Shown piece by piece: positions 1 to 10,021 of a stretch of 64,000 bases of DNA (its first letter is position 1; each line of letters begins with the position of its first letter). The notes beneath the pieces were generated by a model. That model was given only the letters and a program-made list of their open reading frames with translations, was not told the DNA's origin and did no database searches. Source of the DNA: an uncultured Alphaproteobacteria bacterium (GTDB lineage: Bacteria > Pseudomonadota > Alphaproteobacteria > HIMB59); the NCBI GenBank assembly GCA_902526965.1, contig CABZMT010000005.1:1-64000 (forward strand). The letters are read 5' to 3'. A program made the translations under genes and the position numbers.

Positions 1-701
1 TTATCATTGTAATGAACAATACTATGAATGAAAGCTTCCTTTGAAATAAGAAAATTAATTTTGTTTAAAGGAATATTATAAATATATGAAAGTTCATATA
101 TTTCCAAAATCTTATTAATGAAGTTGGATGAGTCGATTAAATTATTTTTACCCATTTTCCACTTTGGATGGGATAGGACTAACTTTGAATTAACATTATT
201 TAAATTTAATTTCTTGTTAAAATAAAAAGGACCACCAGAGGCTGTTATATATACTTTTAGGATATTATTTTTATTTATATTTGAATTAATTAAAGAAAAA
301 TGTTCAGAATCAAGGGGTATAAAAGTATTTTTAGTCTTATTTATTTTGGACTGAAGAATTGAACCTCCAGCAATTATCATTTCTTTGTTCGCAATTGCTA
401 TAACAGATCTTTTATTAAACTTTAAAAAATGATTAAGATAAGTCAATGAAAGACTTCCGTAATCTAAAAAATATAAAACATGTATTTTTTCTTCAAGTAA
501 TTTTAAAAATTTAAATCTTTCAATGGAATTATTTAAAACAAATGATTTATTAATATTGTATTTGTTTTTTTGATTATTTAATTTTTTATAATTCCTATAA
601 CAAGTGGCTCCATAAATTGGTATGGAATATTTATTAGTAAAATTTAAAAGTTTAGTTCCAAGTTTACCTGTTGAACCTACAATTACTATCTTAATGCTCA
701 T
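1..701 (-). CDS. dxr: 1-deoxy-D-xylulose 5-phosphate reductoisomerase, partial (C-terminus beyond window start)
   Basis: Manual minus-strand translation gives MSIKIVIVGSTGKLGTK...IAIANKE...IPLDSEHFSLIN...TASGGPF...HPKWKMGKNNLIDSS; ATGA overlap with the cdsA stop. Confidence 0.85.
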   Translation of the reverse strand, partial: MSIKIVIVGSTGKLGTKLLNFTNKYSIPIYGATCYRNYKKLNNQKNKYNINKSFVLNNSIERFKFLKLLEEKIHVLYFLDYGSLSLTYLNHFLKFNKRSVIAIANKEMIIAGGSILQSKINKTKNTFIPLDSEHFSLINSNINKNNILKVYITASGGPFYFNKKLNLNNVNSKLVLSHPKWKMGKNNLIDSSNFINKILEIYELSYIYNIPLNKINFLISKEAFIHSIVHYND

Positions 702-1426
702 ATTGAATAAACTAAGTAGACTTGAAAAATAATTGCAACAAAAAACATACTATCTAGTCTATCAAGAATACCTCCATGGCTAGCTAATAATAAAGAAAAG
801 TCTTTGATATTTAAGTATCTTTTAATAAAAGAGAAAAAAATATCACCAATAAATAAAAAAACAGAAATAAACATAGATATGAAAATTTCAAAATTAAAAA
901 ATAACAGAAGCAATGTAGAAGCAATGAAAGAAATTGATGTTCCAGACCAAGTCTTTTTTGGACTTATATTTGGTAAAATGAGAGGACCTTTTAAATATCT
1001 ACCGGAGATATAAGCAATTGTATCATTAAAAAAGGAAACAAGTATTAATAAATAAAAAATATTTCTATCAATATTTACAATATAAAAAAGTATAATACAG
1101 AAAATGTATAATGATAAAATAAATAATTCTTTTCTATATTTGCTTGAAAAGCAAATACACGAAACAATAATAAATTGAAAAATAAATAAATTTTGAAATG
1201 AATGAAATGAAAAAAAAGATAAAGAGAATAAGACGATAACTGTTAAAGAGATAAGAAAGTAATTGCTTGAGATTCTTATATAATATAAATCGTAACTTAT
1301 AAGACTTACTAAAATTAAAATTAGTAGTAGATCTAAATTAATAAAATAAAATATTAAAACTGTAAGTATTAAAAGAGAACCAATAAATAGTCTGTTTAAA
1401 TTACTAGAGACCAAACTTTCTCTCAA
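698..1426 (-). CDS. cdsA: phosphatidate cytidylyltransferase
   Basis: Multi-TM protein with SPKKTWSG...GDIFFSFIKRYLNIKDF...HGGILDRLDS motif. Confidence 0.9.
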   Translation of the reverse strand: MRESLVSSNLNRLFIGSLLILTVLIFYFINLDLLLILILVSLISYDLYYIRISSNYFLISLTVIVLFSLSFFSFHSFQNLFIFQFIIVSCICFSSKYRKELFILSLYIFCIILFYIVNIDRNIFYLLILVSFFNDTIAYISGRYLKGPLILPNISPKKTWSGTSISFIASTLLLLFFNFEIFISMFISVFLFIGDIFFSFIKRYLNIKDFSLLLASHGGILDRLDSMFFVAIIFQVYLVYSI

Positions 1427-2066
1427 TTGAATTGTAATTTATAAATATTTTAGACAAATCATTTTTATTTAATTCAGGCCATAATTTTTTTAAAAAATAT
1501 AGTTCAGTGAATGTTAATTTATATAATAAAAAATCGCTAAGTCTATTATAACCACCTGTTCTAATTAAAATATCAGGATCTGGAATACCTTTTGTCATAA
1601 GTAAACTATCAAACTTTGAATGATTATTAGTATATTTCAGCGATGCTTGTTCAATATCGGCCTTACCACTATAATTAATATAAATTAATAAGTATTTTTT
1701 ATGAACTTTATTTAATTGCTCTAATTCATCAATTTTATTATTTATTTGTTTACTTAAAAATTTTCTATCTCCAATAAACTTTATATTAAATTTATATTTT
1801 TTTTCTTCCTCTATAACTTTATTTAAAAATTCAGAAAGTATTTTTTTTAAAGTAGATATCAAATTTTGAGACCTACTTAAATTATTTTTAGATAGAGCAA
1901 AAGCAGAAATATATTTAGCATTAGTATTATCAAATATAAAATTTGATAAGTTAATTAGTGTGTTTGCCCCTTTTTTATAACCGTTGTATTTATTATAATT
2001 GTTTTTTTTTAACCATCTATTATTACCATCCATAATAAATGCAATATGGTTTAATATATTTTTCAA
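1404..2066 (-). CDS. uppS: isoprenyl (undecaprenyl) diphosphate synthase
   Basis: N-terminal HIAFIMDGNNRW; PDPDILIRTGGYNRLSDFLLY motif. Confidence 0.93.
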   Translation of the reverse strand: MKNILNHIAFIMDGNNRWLKKNNYNKYNGYKKGANTLINLSNFIFDNTNAKYISAFALSKNNLSRSQNLISTLKKILSEFLNKVIEEEKKYKFNIKFIGDRKFLSKQINNKIDELEQLNKVHKKYLLIYINYSGKADIEQASLKYTNNHSKFDSLLMTKGIPDPDILIRTGGYNRLSDFLLYKLTFTELYFLKKLWPELNKNDLSKIFINYNSIERKFGL

Positions 2067-2068
2067 AA

Positions 2069-2620
2069 TTAAACTTTTAGAATTTCAGACTCTTTTAAAA
2101 CTGATAAATTTTCAATTTCTTTTATAGAAATGTCAGTAATTTTTTGAATTTCATCTTGAAATCTTTTACTCTCATCAATTGAAATTAATTTTTCTTTTTC
2201 AAGATTTTTTATTTCATCGAGAAATTTTCTTCTAATACCTCTGACAGAGATTTTAAATTTTTCAGATATTTCAGAAATAATTTTCACTAATTCTTTTCTT
2301 CTTTCAGCAGTTAACTCAGGAAATTTTAAAAGTATATTAGTTCCATCGGTTTGGGGGTTTACACCAAGGTTTGAGTCTAAAATAGTTTTTTCTATAGTTT
2401 TGACTAAAGATGGATCCCAAATATTTACATTTAAAGTCATATTATCTATGTTGTTCACATTTGAAAGTTGAGTTAAGGGTGTCTTTGACCCATAACTATC
2501 AACAACAATAGTTTTAAGTATGTCTGGAGAAACTCTCCCAGTTCTAATATTTTTAAGTTCACTAGAAAAAGCATTGATACTTGATTGCATTTCAAAAGAA
2601 CATTTATCTTTATTAAACAT
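2069..2620 (-). CDS. frr: ribosome recycling factor
   Basis: 183 aa; RTGRVSPDIL, LTAERRKELVKI, RGIRRKFLDEIK. Confidence 0.95.
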   Translation of the reverse strand: MFNKDKCSFEMQSSINAFSSELKNIRTGRVSPDILKTIVVDSYGSKTPLTQLSNVNNIDNMTLNVNIWDPSLVKTIEKTILDSNLGVNPQTDGTNILLKFPELTAERRKELVKIISEISEKFKISVRGIRRKFLDEIKNLEKEKLISIDESKRFQDEIQKITDISIKEIENLSVLKESEILKV

Positions 2621-3330
2621 TATTTGGTCTCTTTAATAATTGAGTATGAACCCTTGCCTTCTACAATATCTAATATATTAGAGCTTTTTAATATAGAAAA
2701 AATGATAATAGGAAGGGATCTATCCTTTGCCAAGCTTATAGCAGTTGCATCCATGACTTCAATATCTTTATTCAAATAATCAGAGTAAGAAATTTGTGAT
2801 ATTTTTTTTGCATCAGAATTGTTAACTGGATCTTTGTTATATATACCGTCTACTTTTGTGCCTTTTAAAATAATATCAGACTTCATTTCTGAAGCTCTAA
2901 GTACAGCAGCTGTATCTGTCGAGAAGAAAGGATTACCTGTACCTGAAGCAAAAATTACAACGCGATTTTTTTCTAAATGATTTGATGCTTTATTTTTGAT
3001 GTAAGGCTCTGCTACTCTATTAATACTTATAGCAGTCATAACTCTGGACTCTACACCTATTTTTTTAAGATTAGATTGTAAAGCTAAAGAATTTATTACA
3101 GTGCCTAACATGCCCATGTAATCTGAAGTAACTCTATCAACTACACCATTTGAAAAAGATGAACCTCTAATAAAGTTTCCTCCACCCAAAACAATAGAAA
3201 TTTTTAATTTCTTAGATTGAAGTTTTTTTATACTTTTAGAAAGATCATTGAGAATGTCAAAATCAAAACCTTGTTCATTTAATCCTGCTAAAGACTCCCC
3301 AGATATCTTTAGCATGATATTTTTATACAT
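2620..3330 (-). CDS. pyrH: UMP kinase
   Basis: LKISGESLAG, GGGNFIRG, ASGTGNPFFSTDTAAVLRA. Confidence 0.96.
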   Translation of the reverse strand: MYKNIMLKISGESLAGLNEQGFDFDILNDLSKSIKKLQSKKLKISIVLGGGNFIRGSSFSNGVVDRVTSDYMGMLGTVINSLALQSNLKKIGVESRVMTAISINRVAEPYIKNKASNHLEKNRVVIFASGTGNPFFSTDTAAVLRASEMKSDIILKGTKVDGIYNKDPVNNSDAKKISQISYSDYLNKDIEVMDATAISLAKDRSLPIIIFSILKSSNILDIVEGKGSYSIIKETK

Positions 3331-3334
3331 TTAC

Positions 3335-4207
3335 TTAAATAGTATATAAATCCATTGAAGTGATGTTAAGTTTTATATTATTATTTTTTGAAATTTCATT
3401 AAGAAATAAACTTACACTCTTCTTTGGATCTGTTATTAATGCTTGGCCTAAAAGAGTATTTTCTTTTAAAAATTTATTTAATTTTCCCTGAATAATTTGA
3501 TCTTTTTTGTCATCAGGTACGTTATTTAATTGTTTCAAAATTATATCTTTTTCATCTTGTAAAGTTTTTGGATTTATAGAACTTTCATCAATGCCCATTG
3601 GCTTCATTGCAGAAATTTGCATAGCAATTAACTTTAAATCATCAACTAGTTTTAATGCAGTGTCTTTATCATCTGTAGAAATTTCAACTACCGATCCTAT
3701 TTTAGAGCAATTAGAATTATATTTATTGTGAAGATAACTGATGAAAATTGATTTTTCAGAATTATATTTTTTGTAAGAAACAACTTGGATATTTTCGCCA
3801 ATCTTAGAAATTAAATCTGTAAGACAATCATTAAAATTTTTATCATTTATTTTTAAATCAACTAAATTTTCATCAGTTCCATGATCATTAATATTTTCAT
3901 TATCATGTATTGCTTTTGATAAGGTTTTAGCAAAATCTAAGAAATCATCATTTTTTGCTACAAAATCAGTTTCACATTTGATCTTACAAACAGTAAAGTC
4001 TGTGTATGATTCATTATTATAAAATGAAACAACACCTTCGTTTGTTTCTCTATCTTGTTTCTTTTGCGCTTTTAAAATTCCTTTTTCTCTGAGCCATTTT
4101 ACTGATGCATCAATATCATTATTATTTTCTGATAATGCTTTTTTGCAATCAACAATTCCACTCCCGGTGGCATCTCTTAGATTTTTGATTAGTTCCATAC
4201 TACTCAT
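3335..4207 (-). CDS. tsf: elongation factor Ts
   Basis: MSSMELIKNLRDATGSGIVDCKKAL; track ORF starts 12 codons too early, inside rpsB; ATG at 4205-4207 follows the rpsB stop. Confidence 0.94.
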   Translation of the reverse strand: MSSMELIKNLRDATGSGIVDCKKALSENNNDIDASVKWLREKGILKAQKKQDRETNEGVVSFYNNESYTDFTVCKIKCETDFVAKNDDFLDFAKTLSKAIHDNENINDHGTDENLVDLKINDKNFNDCLTDLISKIGENIQVVSYKKYNSEKSIFISYLHNKYNSNCSKIGSVVEISTDDKDTALKLVDDLKLIAMQISAMKPMGIDESSINPKTLQDEKDIILKQLNNVPDDKKDQIIQGKLNKFLKENTLLGQALITDPKKSVSLFLNEISKNNNIKLNITSMDLYTI

Positions 4208-4208
4208 T

Positions 4209-4913
4209 TTAAGTTGTGCTTTCCGTTGATGAGGTATCTTCACTGGAAACTAGTACTTTTTTAAAATTATCAAGAATAAATTGAACAGATTTAACGCCAT
4301 CATCATTTGCGGGTATAGGGTAATCAATTAAGTCTGGGTCACAATTAGTGTCCACAATACCAATAATTGGTATTCCTAATTTTTTAGCCTCTAAAACAGC
4401 AATATGTTCTCGGTTTGTATCAATAATAAAAATTATGTCTGGTGTTGATTTCATTTCAACAATTCCACCCAATGTCTTATCTAATCTAATCTTCTTTTTT
4501 TCTATATCTGATAATTCCTTTTTAGTAAAAACTGTATCTTCAGTGTTTAAAATATTTTCATAGTTATTAAGAGTGTTAATAGAATTCTTAACAGTGTTCC
4601 AATTAGTAATCATACCCCCTAACCATCTAAAATTGACAAAATAATTGCTAGTTTCTTTTGCAATGTTCTCAACAATCTCACTATGTTGTTTTTTGGTAGA
4701 AACAAATAAAAATTTTTTTTTATTTTTTGATGATTCATGAGCAAACTTTAAAGCATTCTCTAATAAAGGAAGAGATTTTCTTAAATCTAGTATGTGTGTG
4801 CCATTTTTTTCGCCATAAATAAATTTATCCATTTTTGGATTCCATCTTTTTTTATTGTGGCCAAAGTGAGAACCATTTTTTAATAGATCCTCTAGTGATA
4901 TTTCTATATTCAT
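4209..4913 (-). CDS. rpsB: 30S ribosomal protein S2
   Basis: LLKNGSHFGHNKKRWNPKM, FRWLGGMITNW, PIIGIVDTNCDPDLIDYPIPANDD. Confidence 0.97.
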   Translation of the reverse strand: MNIEISLEDLLKNGSHFGHNKKRWNPKMDKFIYGEKNGTHILDLRKSLPLLENALKFAHESSKNKKKFLFVSTKKQHSEIVENIAKETSNYFVNFRWLGGMITNWNTVKNSINTLNNYENILNTEDTVFTKKELSDIEKKKIRLDKTLGGIVEMKSTPDIIFIIDTNREHIAVLEAKKLGIPIIGIVDTNCDPDLIDYPIPANDDGVKSVQFILDNFKKVLVSSEDTSSTESTT

Positions 4914-4917
4914 TTTG

Positions 4918-4979
4918 CCTCCGGTTAAGCTTTAGTTAACAGAAAGGAAACCATAAAGGCACCGGATGACTGTTAACCT
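4918..4979 (-). promoter_or_regulatory. candidate structured rpsB 5' leader (possible pseudoknot overlapping the SD)
   Basis: Minus strand GTTAACAG(4977-4970)/CTGTTAAC(4942-4935) interleaved with TCCGGT(4966-4961)/ACCGGA(4925-4920); SD GGAGG at 4922-4918. Confidence 0.4.
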
Positions 4980-5022
4980 GTTTTTTTTGATGTTTTAAAG
5001 GATAAAAAGCAATAATCAAGGG

Positions 5023-8000
5023 TTAATTCAAAGAAATATTTAATATTTTGTTATCATTATAAACCCGAATACTATTGAAATTAGCTGTTTTATCTAGATC
5101 CAAAAGCTCTTGGTAGGATATATGTCTAATTTGTTTTATTAAATCTTCATCTTCTACAATTAATAAATTTTCAATATTAATATTATAAAAGTCATTTTTA
5201 ATAACTGATTTGATCTTGGCTTTTATATATTTTGTATGTAAAGATCTAATATCAAAATTATCATTAAATAGTCTCAACTCAAAAAAACCACTCTCATTAA
5301 TAACATTTAAAAGAATGTATCTCTTGCCATTCTTAGTTGTTTTGTATTGAGCTTTTACAACATAAAAATAAAAATCATCTAAAAATTCATGCTTAGTATC
5401 AATTTTTTCCTTAAAAGAAGAATGATTAAGATTCATTAATATTTTTGTTTGTTTTTTTTGAGAATAAAGAAAACCATAGCTTTCAAATTCTGCTTTAATT
5501 TGATCAATAACTGCATAGTCTTTTTTAAGAAGAAATTGTTTATCTGACAAGTCGTTAAATAAGGTTGCACCAGATTTCTTTTGAATAATATTTTCTACAT
5601 TAGCAAATAGCTTTGAAATATCTAAATGAAGTGTATTTAAAGAATTTGATAATATAAGTTTTTCTATTTGTCTTTTGTTTAGAACTGATCTAGAAAGCCT
5701 ACTATTAAAATCAGACAAAGACATAAATTTACCATTAGTATTTCTTTCAGTAACTAATTCTTTCATGGAGTCTTCACCCACTCCCTTTAAAGCTGCTAAA
5801 CCATAAATAATTTTATCCTCTTGAACAGTAAATTTATAATCAGAATAATTTATATCGGGAGGTAATATTTTTAAATCTAGTTCATTAATTTCATTTAGTA
5901 TTACAAAAATCTTATCAGGATTATTTAATGAATTGTTTAAAAGTTCACAATAAAACTCTTTAGGGAAATGTGCTTTTAAATAAGCAGTATAATAAGTAAT
6001 AAATGCATAAGCAGCTGCATGACTTTTATTAAAGCCATATTCTGCAAATTTCTCTATTAAAGAAAATAGTTTTTCTGCATCTTTAGCTCTTATTTTTTTA
6101 TTTACTGCACCTTTTATAAAATTGTCTTTTTGACTCATCAAATCTGATTTAATTTTTTTTCCAATTGCTCTTCTCAATAAGTCTGCCTGTCCAAGTGTGT
6201 ATCCAGATATTACCTGTGCTATTTTCATTATTTGCTCTTGATAAACTATAATTCCATATGTTTCCTTTAAAATTGGTTCTAGTAAAGGATGATCATAATT
6301 GATCTCCTCTTCTCCTTTTTTTCTTTTAATGAAACTATCTATGAATTGCATTGGGCCAGGTCTATTCAAAGCCAACACAGCTATAATCTCTTCTAAATTA
6401 GTTGGTTTAAGTTTAATTAGAGTGTCAACCATCGCAGCACTCTCAACTTGAAATACACCACATGTATAGCCCTTACTTAATAGCTTAAACGTTTTTTCAT
6501 CATTTAAAGGAATTTCAGTGAGATCAATAGAGACATTATTTATTTTTTTTATTAATTTAAGAGTTTCATCGATGATAGTAAGATTAGCCAATCCCAAAAA
6601 ATCAAATTTCAATAAACCTGCTTTTTCACAGTCTTTCATATTAAATTGCGTAGCCATAATTTCAGATTCATCATCTTTGAAAAGAGGGATATTACCGTAA
6701 AGTTTATCGGAAGAAATAATTATGCCAGCAGCGTGTGTAGATACATTTCGTAATGCACCTTCCATAGACTCGGCTTTGTCCATCATTGGTGAATTAGCTA
6801 AATCACCCAATTGATCAGTATGATTAGCCTTTAATTCGCTAATACTTAAAGGGTGGACAGGATTATAAGGAATTTTATTTACCATTCTCTCTACTTCAGA
6901 ATATGGAACACCCTCAACCCTACCAATATCTTTTAGTATACCTCTTGAAATCATAGATCCAAAAGTGATTATTTGAGCAACATTTTGAAAACCATATTTT
7001 TTTTGAACATACTCTATAACTTCGTCTCTCCTAGATTTACAAAAATCAATATCAAAATCAGGCATTGAGACTCTATCAGGGTTTAAAAATCTTTCAAAAA
7101 GGAGTCCAAATTGAATTGGATCAACATCTGTGATTAATAAAGACCAAGCAACAATTGAACCAGCACCAGAACCTCTACCTGGTCCTACAGGAATTGAATT
7201 AGATTTAGCCCATCTGATAAAATCACTAACAATAAGGAAGTAGCCAGAAAACTTCATTTTAATAATCACATTTAATTCATATTCAAGTCTATCTCTATAA
7301 ATTTTAGATTGATGATTAAACTCCTCAATTGATTTATTTGAAATTATTTTTTTTAATCTTAAATCAAGGCCACTTCTAGATTGTTTTATAATCTCTTTAT
7401 CTTCATCAGAGTCTAAGTCTGATTTAAAATTTGGAAGAGTTATTTTTTTTTCCTCAATTAAAAATTTTATTTTATTTGAAATTAAATTTGAATTTTGAAT
7501 TAATTGACTGAATTTGTCAATATTTTGATGAGATTGCGTCAAAGAATAATTATTTTTTAATTTGAATGATGTATTTTGAAGATACTCACCATTTTTTAAA
7601 CAATGTAAAATTTTAATTGCATCAAAGTCTTTATCTTGTTTGTAAAAGCTAAAAGATGATAGAAAACAATTAATATTACATTTTTGAGATATTTCATTTA
7701 ATAATTTATTATCAAGATTTTCGTCTAACTCAAAATAAATATCACTATTAAACAATTTTTTTAATGTATTAATTTCATCAAAAATTAGCTTCAAATTATT
7801 TTTATTAATATTTATGTCTTCAAAATAACTATATAAACCTCCCAAAATTAAGATATTTCCATCAGAGAAATCTTTGATATTTTTTAAGGATAATTGAAAA
7901 TCATTTTCCGTATTTATTTTTGTAGATAAAATATTTAAATTTTTAAAACCATTTTCATTTTTAGAGAGAATAGTAAGACGAGAGTTATTTTTTAATATTG

Positions 8001-8208
8001 ATAAATAATCAACATCTAAACCTATAATTGGTTGAATACCTTTTTTTTGACATTTTATTGAAAATTCTAGTACGCCCGATAATAATTTATAGTCTGTTAA
8101 TGCTATAGCTGGTAATTTTTCTTTTTCTGCAAAGTTTACAAGATCATCAATTTTTATATTTGACTCACAAATAGAATAATTAGAGTAATTTCTTAGTGGT
8201 ATCAGCAT
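5023..8208 (-). CDS. dnaE: DNA polymerase III subunit alpha
   Basis: 1061 aa; PVGPGRGSGAGSIVAWSL, PDFDIDFCKSRRDEVI, HAAGIIIS, ALNRPGPM, EYGFNKSHAAAYA. Confidence 0.96.
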   Translation of the reverse strand: MLIPLRNYSNYSICESNIKIDDLVNFAEKEKLPAIALTDYKLLSGVLEFSIKCQKKGIQPIIGLDVDYLSILKNNSRLTILSKNENGFKNLNILSTKINTENDFQLSLKNIKDFSDGNILILGGLYSYFEDININKNNLKLIFDEINTLKKLFNSDIYFELDENLDNKLLNEISQKCNINCFLSSFSFYKQDKDFDAIKILHCLKNGEYLQNTSFKLKNNYSLTQSHQNIDKFSQLIQNSNLISNKIKFLIEEKKITLPNFKSDLDSDEDKEIIKQSRSGLDLRLKKIISNKSIEEFNHQSKIYRDRLEYELNVIIKMKFSGYFLIVSDFIRWAKSNSIPVGPGRGSGAGSIVAWSLLITDVDPIQFGLLFERFLNPDRVSMPDFDIDFCKSRRDEVIEYVQKKYGFQNVAQIITFGSMISRGILKDIGRVEGVPYSEVERMVNKIPYNPVHPLSISELKANHTDQLGDLANSPMMDKAESMEGALRNVSTHAAGIIISSDKLYGNIPLFKDDESEIMATQFNMKDCEKAGLLKFDFLGLANLTIIDETLKLIKKINNVSIDLTEIPLNDEKTFKLLSKGYTCGVFQVESAAMVDTLIKLKPTNLEEIIAVLALNRPGPMQFIDSFIKRKKGEEEINYDHPLLEPILKETYGIIVYQEQIMKIAQVISGYTLGQADLLRRAIGKKIKSDLMSQKDNFIKGAVNKKIRAKDAEKLFSLIEKFAEYGFNKSHAAAYAFITYYTAYLKAHFPKEFYCELLNNSLNNPDKIFVILNEINELDLKILPPDINYSDYKFTVQEDKIIYGLAALKGVGEDSMKELVTERNTNGKFMSLSDFNSRLSRSVLNKRQIEKLILSNSLNTLHLDISKLFANVENIIQKKSGATLFNDLSDKQFLLKKDYAVIDQIKAEFESYGFLYSQKKQTKILMNLNHSSFKEKIDTKHEFLDDFYFYVVKAQYKTTKNGKRYILLNVINESGFFELRLFNDNFDIRSLHTKYIKAKIKSVIKNDFYNINIENLLIVEDEDLIKQIRHISYQELLDLDKTANFNSIRVYNDNKILNISLN

Positions 8209-8837
8209 TCTTTAATAGATTTATTATCTAATGTATAAGATTTATCAAATAAAGGTTTAAATGAAATATCATGGCTTGCTATTATTGTTGATAAATTGAA
8301 TTTTCTAGAGCTGCTCAAAATAAGATCTATTACTAATTTTGCATTTTCTTTATCTAAGTAACTTGTTGGTTCATCTGCTATTAAAAGCTTAGGATTATTT
8401 ACTAAAGATCGAGCAACACAAACTCTTTGTTTTTGACCATTTGATAATTGATTTGGATATTTAAGTTTTAAATCAGCCATTTCAAAATAATCTAAAATAT
8501 TTTCAATTTTAGTAGTGTCATTACTTTTAAGTTTTATATTATCAAAGATATTAAGCTCAGATATTAAATAGTGATCTTGAAAAATTATACCAATGTCATC
8601 TTTAAGTAGCTCAAAAGGATTTTTAACTAAATTTCCATTAAAATAAACTTTACCAGTGTCTGAGTTATCTAATCCAGAGATTAAGTTTAATAATGTTGAT
8701 TTTCCGCATCCGGAGGGTCCAAATAAAAATATATTTTGGTTATGTTCTACTGTCAGATTTAATTGATCAATTACTTGAAAACTTCCAACCCTTGATATGT
8801 AAGATTTAGAAATATTTTTTAACTCTAATAAACTCAT
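8202..8837 (-). CDS. lolD: lipoprotein-releasing ABC transporter ATP-binding protein
   Basis: Walker A GPSGCGKST, LSNGQKQRVCVARSL, Walker B LLIADEPTSYLD; adjacent to lolC/E-type permease. Confidence 0.85.
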   Translation of the reverse strand: MSLLELKNISKSYISRVGSFQVIDQLNLTVEHNQNIFLFGPSGCGKSTLLNLISGLDNSDTGKVYFNGNLVKNPFELLKDDIGIIFQDHYLISELNIFDNIKLKSNDTTKIENILDYFEMADLKLKYPNQLSNGQKQRVCVARSLVNNPKLLIADEPTSYLDKENAKLVIDLILSSSRKFNLSTIIASHDISFKPLFDKSYTLDNKSIKEC

Positions 8838-10021
8838 CTTAAAATTAAATTTGGTTTTATTTTAAAAATTCTCATTATTGGAATATAAGATGCGATTAAA
8901 CTTGAAAAAAGAGAAATACTTACAATAAATACAATATCATTTAATCTAATACTATAGGGCATTGATGTTAAATATCTAATTTCGTTATTCCAAAGTTCAA
9001 AATTTAATAAATAAGATAAAAAGCTTTCGACAGAGTCAATATTTGTAGATAACAATAATCCCAAACAGGTACCTAAAATAATTGAAAAAAAAGAAATAAG
9101 AAATGAATTCAAAAAAAATATAAAGCAAATTTTAGATTGTCGTATGCCTAGTGCTTTTAATAAAATAATATCTTTATACTTCTCTTTAATAAAAAAAATT
9201 TGATTGGAAATAATTGTAAAAGAAGAAATTATAATAATAAAAAAAAGTATGACAAACATAACATTTTTTTCAGTTGATAATGCTTGTGCTAAGGTTTGAT
9301 TTTGATCCTCCCAAGTAGAATAATTTATACCTTCTAAATCAGTGTAATCAAAGTCTTTGCCATTTAAGTATATATCTATGACTGAACTATTAATATTTTT
9401 ATTAAATAGCTCTATATTGCTGAAGATAAAATATTTATCAAAATCATATACACCTGTATTAAATATTCCTTTAATTATTAGTTCTTTTGAATTTAGAACT
9501 GGTCCTAGTATTGTCATCGACTTTCCTGGAATATTAATTTGCATAGGCATTCCTACTTTTAGACTTAAAGATCTTGCTAGTTCAACTCCAATGAAGACCC
9601 AGTTGTCAGTTTCTCTTTCTATTTCAAATATATTTTTATTTATCTTAGGTATCTTATAAAAATCCTCTTTATTAAGAGATTTCATTAACAGGCCCTCTAT
9701 TCCTTTTTCATTACTTGTTATCACCCTACTTTGAACATTTTGAACTAAAGAAATTGATGGATTTTTTTCTTTAATTTGTTCAATTTTATCTTTCTTGGCA
9801 TCATAAATTGTAATGTCACCATTTACTCCACTCAATGACTCTACTAATTGTTCTCTAAAACCATTCATCACTGACATAACTGTAATTAATATTGAAATAC
9901 CAAGTATTAAAGCCAAGGAAGATAAAATAGTCGATACTGAAAAAGCTTTATCTTTTTTAAAATTAAAAATATAGGAGAAAGATAGTTTATGGAGTATATT
10001 GTTCAAATTCAAAGTTCTCAA
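8834..10021 (-). CDS. lipoprotein-releasing system permease (LolC/LolE family)
   Basis: FtsX-like permease with MSVMNGFREQ signature near the N-terminus and four predicted TMs; followed by lolD. Confidence 0.85.
   Translation of the reverse strand: MRTLNLNNILHKLSFSYIFNFKKDKAFSVSTILSSLALILGISILITVMSVMNGFREQLVESLSGVNGDITIYDAKKDKIEQIKEKNPSISLVQNVQSRVITSNEKGIEGLLMKSLNKEDFYKIPKINKNIFEIERETDNWVFIGVELARSLSLKVGMPMQINIPGKSMTILGPVLNSKELIIKGIFNTGVYDFDKYFIFSNIELFNKNINSSVIDIYLNGKDFDYTDLEGINYSTWEDQNQTLAQALSTEKNVMFVILFFIIIISSFTIISNQIFFIKEKYKDIILLKALGIRQSKICFIFFLNSFLISFFSIILGTCLGLLLSTNIDSVESFLSYLLNFELWNNEIRYLTSMPYSIRLNDIVFIVSISLFSSLIASYIPIMRIFKIKPNLILR

Noticed and set aside
4935-4990. Plus-strand rho-independent terminator (GTTAACAG...CTGTTAACCTGTTTTTTTT)
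   Set aside because: No plus-strand gene ends here and the loop is ~27 nt; the minus-strand rpsB leader interpretation fits the gene layout better.
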